From contig CAYYNT010000005.1 of assembly GCA_964473155.1 (NCBI GenBank), positions 1 to 64,000 of the forward strand: a stretch of 64,000 nucleotides of DNA. Direction: 5' to 3'. The notes beneath the pieces are model-generated. The model searched no databases, was not told the DNA's origin, and was given only the letters and a program-made list of their open reading frames with translations. Origin of the DNA: JAJFUG01 sp964473155 (GTDB taxonomy: Bacteria; Gemmatimonadota; Glassbacteria; GWA2-58-10). Position 1 is the stretch's first letter. Every line of letters starts with the position of its first letter. The translations under genes were made by a program, and so were the position numbers. Below are positions 34,966 to 43,418 of this stretch, one piece after another.

Positions 34966-36481
34966 AACCCGGATTCACCATATGAAGATTGAAAGTGGTT
35001 TTCCAAGCCAGCCTAAGGTGTTAAATTACAAGGGAAACCACTTCTTTGCGAGGTGAAACATGGGTCAGCTGGAGGGTGAAGGTTTGAAGGTCGGTTTTGA
35101 CAGCAATCTCAGGCCGGAATTTCATGGTTCAAAAGTAACCTCAGATGCCGGTCTCATTGCCTATCGTGACCTTGATGAGGCGTTAGGATTATTCGAGGCA
35201 GCATCCCAAGTTTTACTCGATATGCGAACCGGATGTAATATTCAGCACGGAATCGGAAGCCTATTACGCCAGTCAGTCTACAGCCGCTTGGCCGGTTACG
35301 AAGATGTAAACGATGCCGCCCGGATGAGCAAAGACCCAGTGATGCGAGCCATCACCGAAAAGAGAAACGCCAAGAAGAACGCTGCCAGCGCCAACACGAT
35401 GGGACGTTTTGAGACTGAGATGTTGGCGATGAGTGACAATCTTGGTGCTTTATCTGAGATCAACGGCAGGTGGGTGCAAAGAGCTGTAGACAAGACTTCG
35501 TTTAGGAGTATCATTCTGGACATGGACAGTTCGGTGAGTCCTGTACATGGTGATCAGCAGGGATCGGCCTACAATGGCCATTTTGGTTGTACCTGTTTCC
35601 ATCCTTTGTTTTGCTTTAACCAGTTCGGTGATTGCGAAGGTGCGATGCTTCGTCCAGGCAATGTTCACAGTGCGGAGCGTTGGAAGGAAGTTCTGGAACC
35701 GATTGTCCAGTGGTATGAACAAAAGAAGATCAGGCAATACTTCCGGGGTGATGCAGCCTTTGCAAAACCTGAGCTTTATGAATATCTGGAGGGAAACGGA
35801 TTTTTGTATGCTATCCGTCTTTCTTCAAACGACATTTTGCAGAAGCTGATTGAACACCTGCTTACCCGTCCAGTTGGACGGCCTCCGAGAAAGCCGGTAG
35901 TGCTGTACGAGGATTTCAAGTATCAGGCAGCCAGTTGGAACAAGCCTCGACGGGTAGTGGCGAAAGTTGAGTGGCATCAAGGCGAGCTTTTCCCACGGGT
36001 TGGTTTCATTGTGACCAATATGAGCGCCAGGACCAAGGGAGTGGTTCATTTCTACAACGGCCGGGGAACAGCAGAACAATGGATCAAGGAAGGAAAGTAC
36101 ACTCTGAACTGGACGAGACTATCATGCAAGCAGTTTGTCTCTAATCAGGTGAGGGTTGCCTTATTTGTCCTGGCCTACAACCTGGTCAACTTTCTTCGCC
36201 GGCTGGTTCTGCCACGGGAAATCAGGCACTGGTCGTTGCGCACTCTGCTTACGAAACTGGTAAAGATCGGCGCGAAGGTTGTCAGACACAGCAGGTACGT
36301 TACGTTTCAGATGGCCGAGGTGGCAGTCAGCAGGAAGCTGTTTGCAGAAATCCTGCTCCGGATTGAGCGATTGCGATGTTGCACGGCGTAAAAATGCCGC
36401 GCTCTGGTACGAACCGAGGGAGAATAGTCTCTTTTTCCTGCTCAGGCCCGAAAAAAATTGACAATGGCGATTCAAACTGAT
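34966..36481 (+). mobile_element. IS1380-family insertion sequence
   Basis: A complete-looking insertion sequence around the transposase at 35060-36391. Imperfect terminal inverted repeats are visible by eye: GGATTCACCAT at 34971-34981 against the reverse complement of ATGGCGATTCA at 36464-36474. Exact ends and the target duplication cannot be fixed by eye. Base composition is intermediate between the GC-rich left side and the AT-rich right side. Confidence 0.75.
35060..36391 (+). CDS. IS1380 family transposase
   Basis: A 443-residue DDE transposase, full length for the family. Recognisable blocks are SNLRPEFHGSKVTSDAGLIAY near the N-terminus, IILDMDSSVSPVHGDQQGSA (first catalytic Asp), YFRGDAAFAKPELYEYLE (second Asp) and GRGTAEQWIKEGKYTLNWTR (catalytic Glu). 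No frameshift or stop is seen, so it could be active. Confidence 0.95.
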   Translation: MGQLEGEGLKVGFDSNLRPEFHGSKVTSDAGLIAYRDLDEALGLFEAASQVLLDMRTGCNIQHGIGSLLRQSVYSRLAGYEDVNDAARMSKDPVMRAITEKRNAKKNAASANTMGRFETEMLAMSDNLGALSEINGRWVQRAVDKTSFRSIILDMDSSVSPVHGDQQGSAYNGHFGCTCFHPLFCFNQFGDCEGAMLRPGNVHSAERWKEVLEPIVQWYEQKKIRQYFRGDAAFAKPELYEYLEGNGFLYAIRLSSNDILQKLIEHLLTRPVGRPPRKPVVLYEDFKYQAASWNKPRRVVAKVEWHQGELFPRVGFIVTNMSARTKGVVHFYNGRGTAEQWIKEGKYTLNWTRLSCKQFVSNQVRVALFVLAYNLVNFLRRLVLPREIRHWSLRTLLTKLVKIGAKVVRHSRYVTFQMAEVAVSRKLFAEILLRIERLRCCTA

Positions 36482-36844
36482 AACTTAATCCAAAGAAACA
36501 GAAAAATCTGTCTATCCAAGCTGGGCAGATCAATAAAATTCTCTCGAAATCGAACAAAAAGGCTGTTTTTTGCTGTTTCAATTTTGATATGGGGAATGTC
36601 GGGTAAACGGAGGCGTGTTTAATAAGTTAAATAGGTCGATATTGTAATTTCTGTTGGTAGACATCGCCAACTTATTGATTAAGATGCTAATGAAGATGGT
36701 ATTGATAATTTCTCGACGCTTAAATGTAAATTTTCAGATAACGCTTCACTGAACTCAATAATTGATCTCAAGCTATAGTTTCAAATGAGATACTAAAATC
36801 TCCCATTCCTATTACCACAAACAACCTTGAAAGGATTTATTTTT
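36482..36844 (+). other. AT-rich gap before the two-gene module
   Basis: 363 bp, markedly AT-rich, between the IS right end and the next gene. No gene is supported. The gap presumably holds the promoter of the module, but no convincing -35/-10 pair was identified. Confidence 0.5.
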
Positions 36845-38140
36845 ATGATTAACATTGAGCATTTCAAAGACAAAATATTGGAAATTGCGGAAAAGTGTCC
36901 AGTTGAATCTAGATATTGGTTTGGTGACGACATTCCTATTGACAAAATAAAAAACGCAAAAAGGAATATTGGGATACCACCAGAGGAGAATGTTTTAATC
37001 CTAATTGATAGTACAATACTTGGCGGTTGTGAAAGAGGTTTAGTAGTTTGCTCACATGGAATATATTGGAAAAACAATTGGGGCGTAGAAACTCTCAAAA
37101 ATAAGTTAAACTGGGAGGAATTCAAGAAAGCCAAAATTGATGTTCTCCCAAATAATAAATTGCAATTGGGGAGACGTAATGTTTTTAGTTGTTTACAAAT
37201 GAGTTCGGAAGACACTTATAATTTGATGAAAAATATTCAGAACTTTCTTCTGTCAATCGAAGATACTGTTGAAAAAAATACCGCTCCCCAGCAGAAAAAA
37301 GGTATTCCTAATTTCGACATTACAGAATGGAATAAAATAAGCATTGAACAAATATTTGCGGATTTTCAAAAGAATGAGATACGAGCAAAGAAAAAATATA
37401 CGGAAGGGAACCCGATAGGGATAATAATAAAAGGCAAAATAGAAGAAATATCTGAAATAGACAATGGCAGATCAGAAGGTTGGTACGCTGTTCGAGTGGA
37501 TGTGGACAGTGTTGGTAAGTATATATATTGCCTATTGCCTGAGGAGGCTGAAGAAGTAATTTTGAAGCTTTCCACAGGGGATATATGGGTATTTATTGGA
37601 TATTTTCATTTTGGTACAGATGATGACACTTATGAGTTGTGCGACGAATTTTGTGTTGAGGTTAAATACTATTTCGATGAAGAAGGATTTGAAATATTGC
37701 TAAATAAAGGTTTAGATGCATTTAATGCTGAAACAAATGCGTCAGAAGATACAGAAAGTGTATCATTAGACAGTAGCAAAGATAGCAATGATGCTATTGG
37801 GGAAATTAAAGAAAACGAAAAAGGATATGTAGGAATGGTAAAGTCATTAATAGAGAAAAATCTCATAGAAGAGCAAAGGGAACTATTGAAAACATTGCGA
37901 ACTTCTTCGGATATAAGCGAAGAAAGATCCAAGGAATTAGAAATAATTATAAAAAAAGAATTAGGTCTTATTGTTGAAATTGCAGATAATGAGAAGGGAT
38001 TTGTAGGAATAGCACGTCAGTTTATAGAGAATGGTAGTTTAGAGGATAATGTGCCATTGCTCGTAACGCTTGCACAATCTTCTGGTATTTCAGAAGAAAG
38101 AAAGAAGATATTGTTGGAACACTTATTGTCGAAAAAATAA
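36845..38140 (+). CDS. Multidomain protein: PH-like domain, OB-fold, duplicated NEKGY-x-GM domain
   Basis: A 431-residue soluble protein from ATG 36845 (GAAAGGA box). Three parts are visible. Residues ~28-135 form a PH/GRAM-like domain (LILIDSTILGGCERGLVVCS, HGIYWKNNW) also present in the next gene. Residues ~175-283 resemble the tRNA_anti-like OB-fold (FQKNEIRAKKKYTEGN, IIIKGKIEEIS). Residues ~322-430 hold two copies of a unit with signature NEKG[YF]VG[MI] and S-x-I-S-E-E-R, matching the C-terminus of the protein at 23622-25739. AT-rich codon use unlike the surrounding chromosome suggests transfer. Function unknown. Confidence 0.65.
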   Translation: MINIEHFKDKILEIAEKCPVESRYWFGDDIPIDKIKNAKRNIGIPPEENVLILIDSTILGGCERGLVVCSHGIYWKNNWGVETLKNKLNWEEFKKAKIDVLPNNKLQLGRRNVFSCLQMSSEDTYNLMKNIQNFLLSIEDTVEKNTAPQQKKGIPNFDITEWNKISIEQIFADFQKNEIRAKKKYTEGNPIGIIIKGKIEEISEIDNGRSEGWYAVRVDVDSVGKYIYCLLPEEAEEVILKLSTGDIWVFIGYFHFGTDDDTYELCDEFCVEVKYYFDEEGFEILLNKGLDAFNAETNASEDTESVSLDSSKDSNDAIGEIKENEKGYVGMVKSLIEKNLIEEQRELLKTLRTSSDISEERSKELEIIIKKELGLIVEIADNEKGFVGIARQFIENGSLEDNVPLLVTLAQSSGISEERKKILLEHLLSKK

Positions 38141-38187
38141 ATGCGACCAGTTCAAATCAGATTTGCAAAGACATTCAGGAGTAACAA

Positions 38188-39291
38188 ATGCTATTTTACG
38201 ATAAGTTAAATAGCCATTTAAAAGGTACGAAGTTGGGAATTAATTATTACAAACCAGGGGAAATTCCTGATGCTAAAGCTAACAATATTAGAAAAAAAGC
38301 AGGTATAAACAAAGATGAACAACTATTGGCACTGATTGATATGTCGCTGATGAAGTCTGGAAAGGCTGGCATTGCTTTTACGGATAAAGGCATACATATA
38401 AAAACAATGTTATCCCACGCTCGTTTTGTGAGTTATGAAGACTTGGCTGTTAGTGAAGTGTATGCATTGGATAATACATTGAACATTAATAATAGTAACA
38501 TGCAATATAGTTCAACGTCATTGCCAGATGATGTAAATACCAAACAATTAATACAATTGATAAAAAATATCAAATTATCAAAAATGAAATCGGAAGGAAT
38601 ACGTCTACGGAAACCACCGATAGAAATTAAAAAAATTGCTGGATTGGCATTGCGTTCCATCCTTTATTTTCTGATTATCTTACTGGTTTTCGATTTCTTT
38701 TCTACAACAGAAAAAACATTTATTGAATCAGTAGCAATTGTTGCTTTTTTAGCATTGTTTTATTTGGTTGTTTATTTGATATGTAAAGGTATCATTTTCT
38801 ATATGATAGCAGTGGTAATTGTATTTGCAGTTTTATCGGGTTTATCGGCGGTCTTTCCACCATTGGGCTTGCTTCTCGCTCTATTTATAATTGGATTGAT
38901 ATTTAAGAAACTTAAGGCCATAATATATTTAATTCCTTGGGTAATGCTTGGAGTGCCTTTGTATTATGGTGCTCATCAAGTATTTACAAATAATATTCCA
39001 TTTTTACAACAACCATTCTTGGTAGAATATTATATAGCCCCAATTCTTGTATTTTCGATTTTTGTGGCATATCGATATAATCTCTGGGCGGGGCTTTTTA
39101 AAGTATCAGTTGTTTTTGTAGGCGTACCTCTTATAGCTCTTTATCTATTTTTAGATGATGTTGATGATTATATTGATGATAGTGGGATTGATTATGGAGT
39201 AGATGGGGATGATAGTGTATTCGTAAATGAGTACAATCGAAGTGATGGAACGGTAGTTAGTGCCCATACTCGATCATTACCAAATGTGTGA
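38188..39291 (+). CDS. Membrane protein with N-terminal PH-like domain and YxRSDGTxVxxHxRS tail
   Basis: A 367-residue protein 47 bp after its neighbour, with an AGGAG box. Residues ~24-125 repeat the PH-like domain of the upstream protein (LLALIDMSLMKSGKAGIAFT, DKGIHIKTM, FVSYEDL). Residues ~152-322 contain about seven hydrophobic helices. An Asp-rich linker (LDDVDDYIDDSGIDYG) leads to the C-terminal EYNRSDGTVVSAHTRSLPNV, a short motif (Y-x-R-x-D-G-T-x-V-x-x-H-x-R-S) that recurs at the ends of many otherwise unrelated bacterial proteins. Strongly AT-rich. Function unknown; context suggests the two proteins work together at the membrane. Confidence 0.65.
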   Translation: MLFYDKLNSHLKGTKLGINYYKPGEIPDAKANNIRKKAGINKDEQLLALIDMSLMKSGKAGIAFTDKGIHIKTMLSHARFVSYEDLAVSEVYALDNTLNINNSNMQYSSTSLPDDVNTKQLIQLIKNIKLSKMKSEGIRLRKPPIEIKKIAGLALRSILYFLIILLVFDFFSTTEKTFIESVAIVAFLALFYLVVYLICKGIIFYMIAVVIVFAVLSGLSAVFPPLGLLLALFIIGLIFKKLKAIIYLIPWVMLGVPLYYGAHQVFTNNIPFLQQPFLVEYYIAPILVFSIFVAYRYNLWAGLFKVSVVFVGVPLIALYLFLDDVDDYIDDSGIDYGVDGDDSVFVNEYNRSDGTVVSAHTRSLPNV

Positions 39292-39685
39292 AACCTATGC
39301 AATCTGCCGCAGTTAACAAGTTCCATTTCAATTATTAAATAAATATTTACAGCTTTTATGAGGATTACAATAACAAGAAAAAGGGTAAGATCCAAACCTC
39401 TGAATCTCGTCCATTCCCTTACCAACAAACTATAGTTCTAATCCCTAATCCTCAAATGTAGCATTAATTGTTGCAATAATAAAATCGGTCTTGTATTTAT
39501 TGGCCCTTTGTATTTGTTGATTGAGAGTATCATTACAGGAGATTGGGATAGTGATCCAAGTGCTGGATTTCTTTTTATGATAGTAATAGCTTTGAATATA
39601 TTAAGTGGTAAATGTGCTTTTAATCCTCTCAGCAATATCCTAACCGGATATTGCTGGGGCAGGGGGGATTTGAGTTTTGAATCTA
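39292..39685 (+). other. AT-rich gap with a perfect stem-loop
   Basis: 394 bp after the AT-rich module. It contains a perfect 11-bp inverted repeat (CAGCAATATCC, 39630-39640, and GGATATTGCTG, 39646-39656) with a TAACC loop but no T-run. An open frame through about 39441-39690 encodes two hydrophobic stretches (LVFIGPLYLLIESII; FLFMIVIALNILSG) but lacks a good start, so it is not called. The boundary to GC-rich sequence lies near 39700. Confidence 0.4.
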
Positions 39686-40774
39686 TTACTTGAGTTTCGT
39701 GCGCGTTAAATCGCTTTTACTTTCCAAATGGTACACCCGCAACGGATTGTCGTGGACTATTTTCCGCACCACCTTCTCCGGCAGCCCCAGCCCCGGCAGA
39801 CTGAAATGCCCGGCCTGACGGCGGAACGGCGCTTTAGGCTGGACATCCTCCCGCAGCAGGAACTGCATGTGGCTGTCCACGTATTCAGCCGAGGTCTTTT
39901 CGTAGGCTGCCTCTGGCTGCATGTCGCCCAAGTCCACGTCCTCCGGGCGCTGGAAGCTCTGGCTCTGGATGCCTCCCTCCACTGAACTGTCATCGTAAAT
40001 CAGGTCCGTGCCGAACAGGATTCGTTCGGGATGGCGCAGAAAAAACTCGCGCCAGGCCTTACGCCGCGCCTCGCTGCGGGCCATGGAGGGGAGCCGGGCG
40101 GAGATGTCCACGTACATGTTCGGGTGCTGCTCCAGTTTTTCTTCAAGGGCCAGCGGGTCGCCGGACAGGCTGGCCATGTGCGGGGCGACGAACACAGTGC
40201 CGCGGTGGCGCTCGAACAGAGTGTCACGTTCTCCTAACAGCTCATCGCGGCTGGGCAGGCCCTTGCGGTAATAGCTCCATTCGATATAGTCCCCCTCGAG
40301 CACGCCGCTCCAAAGGTTACGCTCGTTCAGCGGCTCCCAGAACGCGCGAGGGTCGGCCACATGGATCAGCACCGGAACGTCAAGGCTTGCGGCGCGCTCA
40401 AACACCGGGTCCAGACGGCGGTCATCCACCCGCAAAAGTATACCGTCCGCCGTGCGCACCTCCAGCCCCAGGCTCTTGAATATCTTGAGGCCTTTGGCCC
40501 CGCGCTCCACCGCCCGCTCGAGCTCATCGGCCGTTATTTTTCCGAAATCCGGACTGTCCACCCGCGACCAGTCGATATTGGCCAGTTGCGCAAACCGTCC
40601 GGGCCAGCGCCCGAACACCTCGAGCATATGGTCCAGCCGCTCTCCGAAAGCGTCCATCCAGCCCAGGGTCACGCTGCACCTGATCCCGGCGCGGTCCATC
40701 ACCCGGAGCGCCAGCTCGGCCCATTCCGGCGGTATGTGCGTATGCGCGTCGATGATTTCGAACCTGCGCGCCAT
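39686..40774 (-). CDS. Amidohydrolase_2-type TIM-barrel hydrolase
   Basis: A 362-residue cytosolic protein with AGGAGA before the ATG. Amidohydrolase landmarks: IIDAHTHIPPEW (metal HxH), GLKIFKSLGLEV, VPVLIHVADP, VFVAPHMASLSGDP and ILFGTDLIYDD (metal Asp). Related enzymes decarboxylate or hydrolyse lactones and aromatic or sugar acids. It is followed on the minus strand by no gene but is preceded 30 bp downstream of an MBL-fold hydrolase gene, so the two probably form an operon. Confidence 0.85.
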   Translation of the reverse strand: MARRFEIIDAHTHIPPEWAELALRVMDRAGIRCSVTLGWMDAFGERLDHMLEVFGRWPGRFAQLANIDWSRVDSPDFGKITADELERAVERGAKGLKIFKSLGLEVRTADGILLRVDDRRLDPVFERAASLDVPVLIHVADPRAFWEPLNERNLWSGVLEGDYIEWSYYRKGLPSRDELLGERDTLFERHRGTVFVAPHMASLSGDPLALEEKLEQHPNMYVDISARLPSMARSEARRKAWREFFLRHPERILFGTDLIYDDSSVEGGIQSQSFQRPEDVDLGDMQPEAAYEKTSAEYVDSHMQFLLREDVQPKAPFRRQAGHFSLPGLGLPEKVVRKIVHDNPLRVYHLESKSDLTRTKLK

Positions 40775-40804
40775 CCGATTCTCCTTTCAACTCACTGCTG
40801 AGAT

Positions 40805-41875
40805 TTACGCTTCCAGAGGCGCAATGTCCTCTTTGCCCGCCAGGCGGCGGCGCCAGAACAGCTCGTGAGGATCGACCCAGTCTATGGTTTCCCCGGCGCG
40901 GCGGCGGCGGATGATCTCGCTGGTCACCTGGAGCACGCGGTAAAGGCTGTCCCCGGCCCCGTCAAGGTCCACTGTCCCGTGTCCGGGCAGCATGAATTTC
41001 CAACCCGCCCGGTCCGGATGGTTCCACAGTTTCCACAGGCTGGCCAGGTATTCGTCCCACTTGCAGTAGTCCGCGCCCATCCAGGCGTGGCGGCCGAAAT
41101 GCAGGGCAATGTCACCGGAAATCAGCCCCCCGCGACCATCGCATAGGAAGCTGAAACATGTCCCGCCCGGAGTGTGTCCCGTAGTAAGGATGGTCTTCAG
41201 GCCCAGGCTGCCGAATTTCAGCTCCTCGTCGCCGCCGAAAGTCTTGGGATGCAGAACGGGGTCCGGGATGTCCGAGGCCTGGGCTTTTGTCTGTCCGGTC
41301 ACGTATGGGGCGTCGCCCTCCGGAACCCATATCTCGGCCCCGCGCCTTTCCCAGGATGCCGCGGCCTCGGTGTGATCGAAATGCATGTGCGTGATCAGCA
41401 CCCATCGCACCTGCTCCAGGCCGAATCCGAGCTGGCGTATCTGCGTCTCGATGATCGGTTGGAAGCGGGTGTAGCTGGGGTCCACCAGCAGAAGGCCATC
41501 GCCCGTGTCCAGCAGATAGATCGACTGGCCATAGTCCTCCGGTCCCAGCAGCCAAAGGCCGTTCAGGATTCCGGCCGGGCGGCGCTGGATTGGAACAGTC
41601 CCCTGTCCCCACTTCCAAGTAAAGTCACATACCAGATCACAATCATTCTTCCAGTCCTGAGCCGGGTCGGTCCAGTTATCGTACTTGTATTGCTCGACAA
41701 ATGTGGAGCGGTCGTGGATCACCTGGAACCCGGAGGCCGAGGTCTGGGTTACCGCCGGATAAAACCGTCCCTCCGGACCGCTCTGTTTCTGAACTCCGCT
41801 TTCACTTCCCGGTTTTGTGCAGGCTCCGGCGGCCAGGCTGATCGCACCCAGGGTCAGAAAGTCTCTGCGTTCCAT
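40805..41875 (-). CDS. Exported MBL-fold metallo-hydrolase (lipoprotein/Tat signal)
   Basis: A 356-residue protein from ATG 41875, which follows a GGGGGAGGA box. Its N-terminus combines ERRDFLTLGAISLAAGAC: a twin-arginine-like motif and a lipobox-like Cys. The metallo-beta-lactamase fold has the HMHFDHTEAA metal motif, ILTTGHTPGGTCFSF, LISGDIALHFG and FMLPGHGTVD. Domain arrangement resembles B3-type or lactonase-like enzymes. Likely a periplasmic hydrolase of a lactone or thioester. It lies just upstream of the amidohydrolase gene. Confidence 0.85.
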   Translation of the reverse strand: MERRDFLTLGAISLAAGACTKPGSESGVQKQSGPEGRFYPAVTQTSASGFQVIHDRSTFVEQYKYDNWTDPAQDWKNDCDLVCDFTWKWGQGTVPIQRRPAGILNGLWLLGPEDYGQSIYLLDTGDGLLLVDPSYTRFQPIIETQIRQLGFGLEQVRWVLITHMHFDHTEAAASWERRGAEIWVPEGDAPYVTGQTKAQASDIPDPVLHPKTFGGDEELKFGSLGLKTILTTGHTPGGTCFSFLCDGRGGLISGDIALHFGRHAWMGADYCKWDEYLASLWKLWNHPDRAGWKFMLPGHGTVDLDGAGDSLYRVLQVTSEIIRRRRAGETIDWVDPHELFWRRRLAGKEDIAPLEA

Positions 41876-42160
41876 CAGTCCTCCCCCGCGCACGGCGCGG
41901 ACAGGTTTTATGAAATTATCTTGAAAGACAGCTGTATGCAGTTTATGTTTTAATTGTTTTTTATCCGCACTAAATCATTCATCAGCTTTATATGTGTTGG
42001 CGCTTGAGAATATTATCTTTTCCCGTGCCGGGCGTAAAGGATAATCCACGCCTGGAAAGGCGGTCTGTTTCTGACTCGGCTGCGTCAGGCCGTATCCTGT
42101 TTTCGAAAAATGAAAACCAAATTCATGGATGCAATACGATTGACTTAAAACGGAGAACAG

Positions 42161-43234
42161 ATGCTCTACAAAGACGACTGGGAGAAGGTGCGGGAGAGGA
42201 TGTGCGCCTGGTGGCGCGGAGAAATAATCGACCGGGTCGTGTTCCAGGTGACCGCCCCCCGTGAGGGAGTGCGCCGCGACAGCCAGTGGCACGCATTCTA
42301 CCTGGCGCAGCACTACGATGAGCCGGAGCGCGTGCTGGCCGAGTGGGAGCGTTACTGCGGCCAGACTTTTTTCGGCGGGGAGTTTATCCCCAACCTCTGG
42401 GTGAATTTGGGCCCCGGAGTGCCGGCCGCTTTCCTGGGAGCGCACCTTCGCATGAACGATGACACGGTCTGGTTCGAGGCCCCGGGGGATGTATCGCTTC
42501 AGGAACTTGCCGCGTGCAGGCTGGACCAGGAGAACAAGTGGTGGAAAGTCACCCGCGATTTCACCCGCCTGGCGGCCGAGAATGCGCCGGGCAGGTATTT
42601 CGCCGGGATGACGGACCTGAATTCGGTGTTCGACATTATCTGCCACCTTCGCGGCACACAGCGGGTGCTGTACGACATGATGGATGACCCCGATGCGGTC
42701 AAGGCCGCCACCGAGGCGGTGAACAGGCTCTGGATCGAGTGTTTCGACCGTCTGCACGCCCTGATCGCGCCGCACCAGGACGGGGCCTCGAACTGGATGA
42801 GCATCTGGTTCGAGGGCTGCGGGGGCGACGTGCAGTGCGATTTTTCGGCCATGCTCTCGCCGGACATGTTCGCCGAGTTTGTCCTGCCGCACCTCCAGGC
42901 CGAGTGCGCCCGTCTGGGCCACAGCATTTTCCACCTGGACGGCCCAGGACAGATACCCCACCTGGACCTTCTGCTCGACATTCCCGAGCTGGACGGCATC
43001 CAGTGGGTGCCGGGCGCGGGCAACCCCTCGGTCGGCTCGCCGAAATGGTACGACATGTACAGAAAAATCCAGGAGCGGGGCAAGCTCCTGGTCTTGCAGA
43101 ACATGGAGCGCCAGGACGTGGAGAACACGCTGGCGAATATTTCCAGCCGCGGCCTGTTGATCGAGGTCAAGGCCGACAGCGAGAGCGAGGCCCGCGACTG
43201 GCTGAGAAAAGCTGAAAAATGGACCCGGGACTGA
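42161..43234 (+). CDS. URO-D-domain methyltransferase-like protein
   Basis: A 357-residue protein of the uroporphyrinogen-decarboxylase superfamily, starting DDWEKVRERMCAWWRGEIID. Typical late motifs include FSAMLSPDMFAEFVLPHLQ, IFHLDGPGQIPHLDLLLDIP and LDGIQWVPGAG. The branch without HemE catalytic residues comprises corrinoid:CoM or tetrahydrofolate methyltransferases (MtaA/CmuA-like). It may relate to the MttB-like protein at 10535, but no corrinoid protein is encoded here. The 286-bp gap upstream shows no gene. Confidence 0.82.
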   Translation: MLYKDDWEKVRERMCAWWRGEIIDRVVFQVTAPREGVRRDSQWHAFYLAQHYDEPERVLAEWERYCGQTFFGGEFIPNLWVNLGPGVPAAFLGAHLRMNDDTVWFEAPGDVSLQELAACRLDQENKWWKVTRDFTRLAAENAPGRYFAGMTDLNSVFDIICHLRGTQRVLYDMMDDPDAVKAATEAVNRLWIECFDRLHALIAPHQDGASNWMSIWFEGCGGDVQCDFSAMLSPDMFAEFVLPHLQAECARLGHSIFHLDGPGQIPHLDLLLDIPELDGIQWVPGAGNPSVGSPKWYDMYRKIQERGKLLVLQNMERQDVENTLANISSRGLLIEVKADSESEARDWLRKAEKWTRD

Positions 43235-43250
43235 CAACCAGGAGGAGAAA

Positions 43251-43316
43251 ATGGTGAATCCTGAAAACAGCGGCGCCAACCCGATGGAAGCGTACCTGCG
43301 GGACGTACTGGAATGA
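43251..43316 (+). CDS. Very small reading frame behind a strong ribosome-binding site
   Basis: A 21-codon frame (VNPENSGANPMEAYLRDVLE) with an ideal AGGAGGAGAAA box, 16 bp after the URO-D stop. The sequence resembles the start of a larger protein, so it may be the 5' stump of a deleted gene rather than a real micropeptide. Confidence 0.35.
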   Translation: MVNPENSGANPMEAYLRDVLE

Positions 43317-43418
43317 AAGAGCTGAAAGACTCGATTAGACAAAACAGCGCTGAATTGTTATTATTTTCTCGTGTGCATTGAATGTTCGAGATGACAATTC
43401 AGGGAAAGGTCTATTTCG

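Noticed and set aside
39441..39693. Small two-helix membrane protein after the AT-rich module
   Set aside because: No usable start codon or ribosome-binding site, and the frame runs through a stem-loop into the GC-rich flank.
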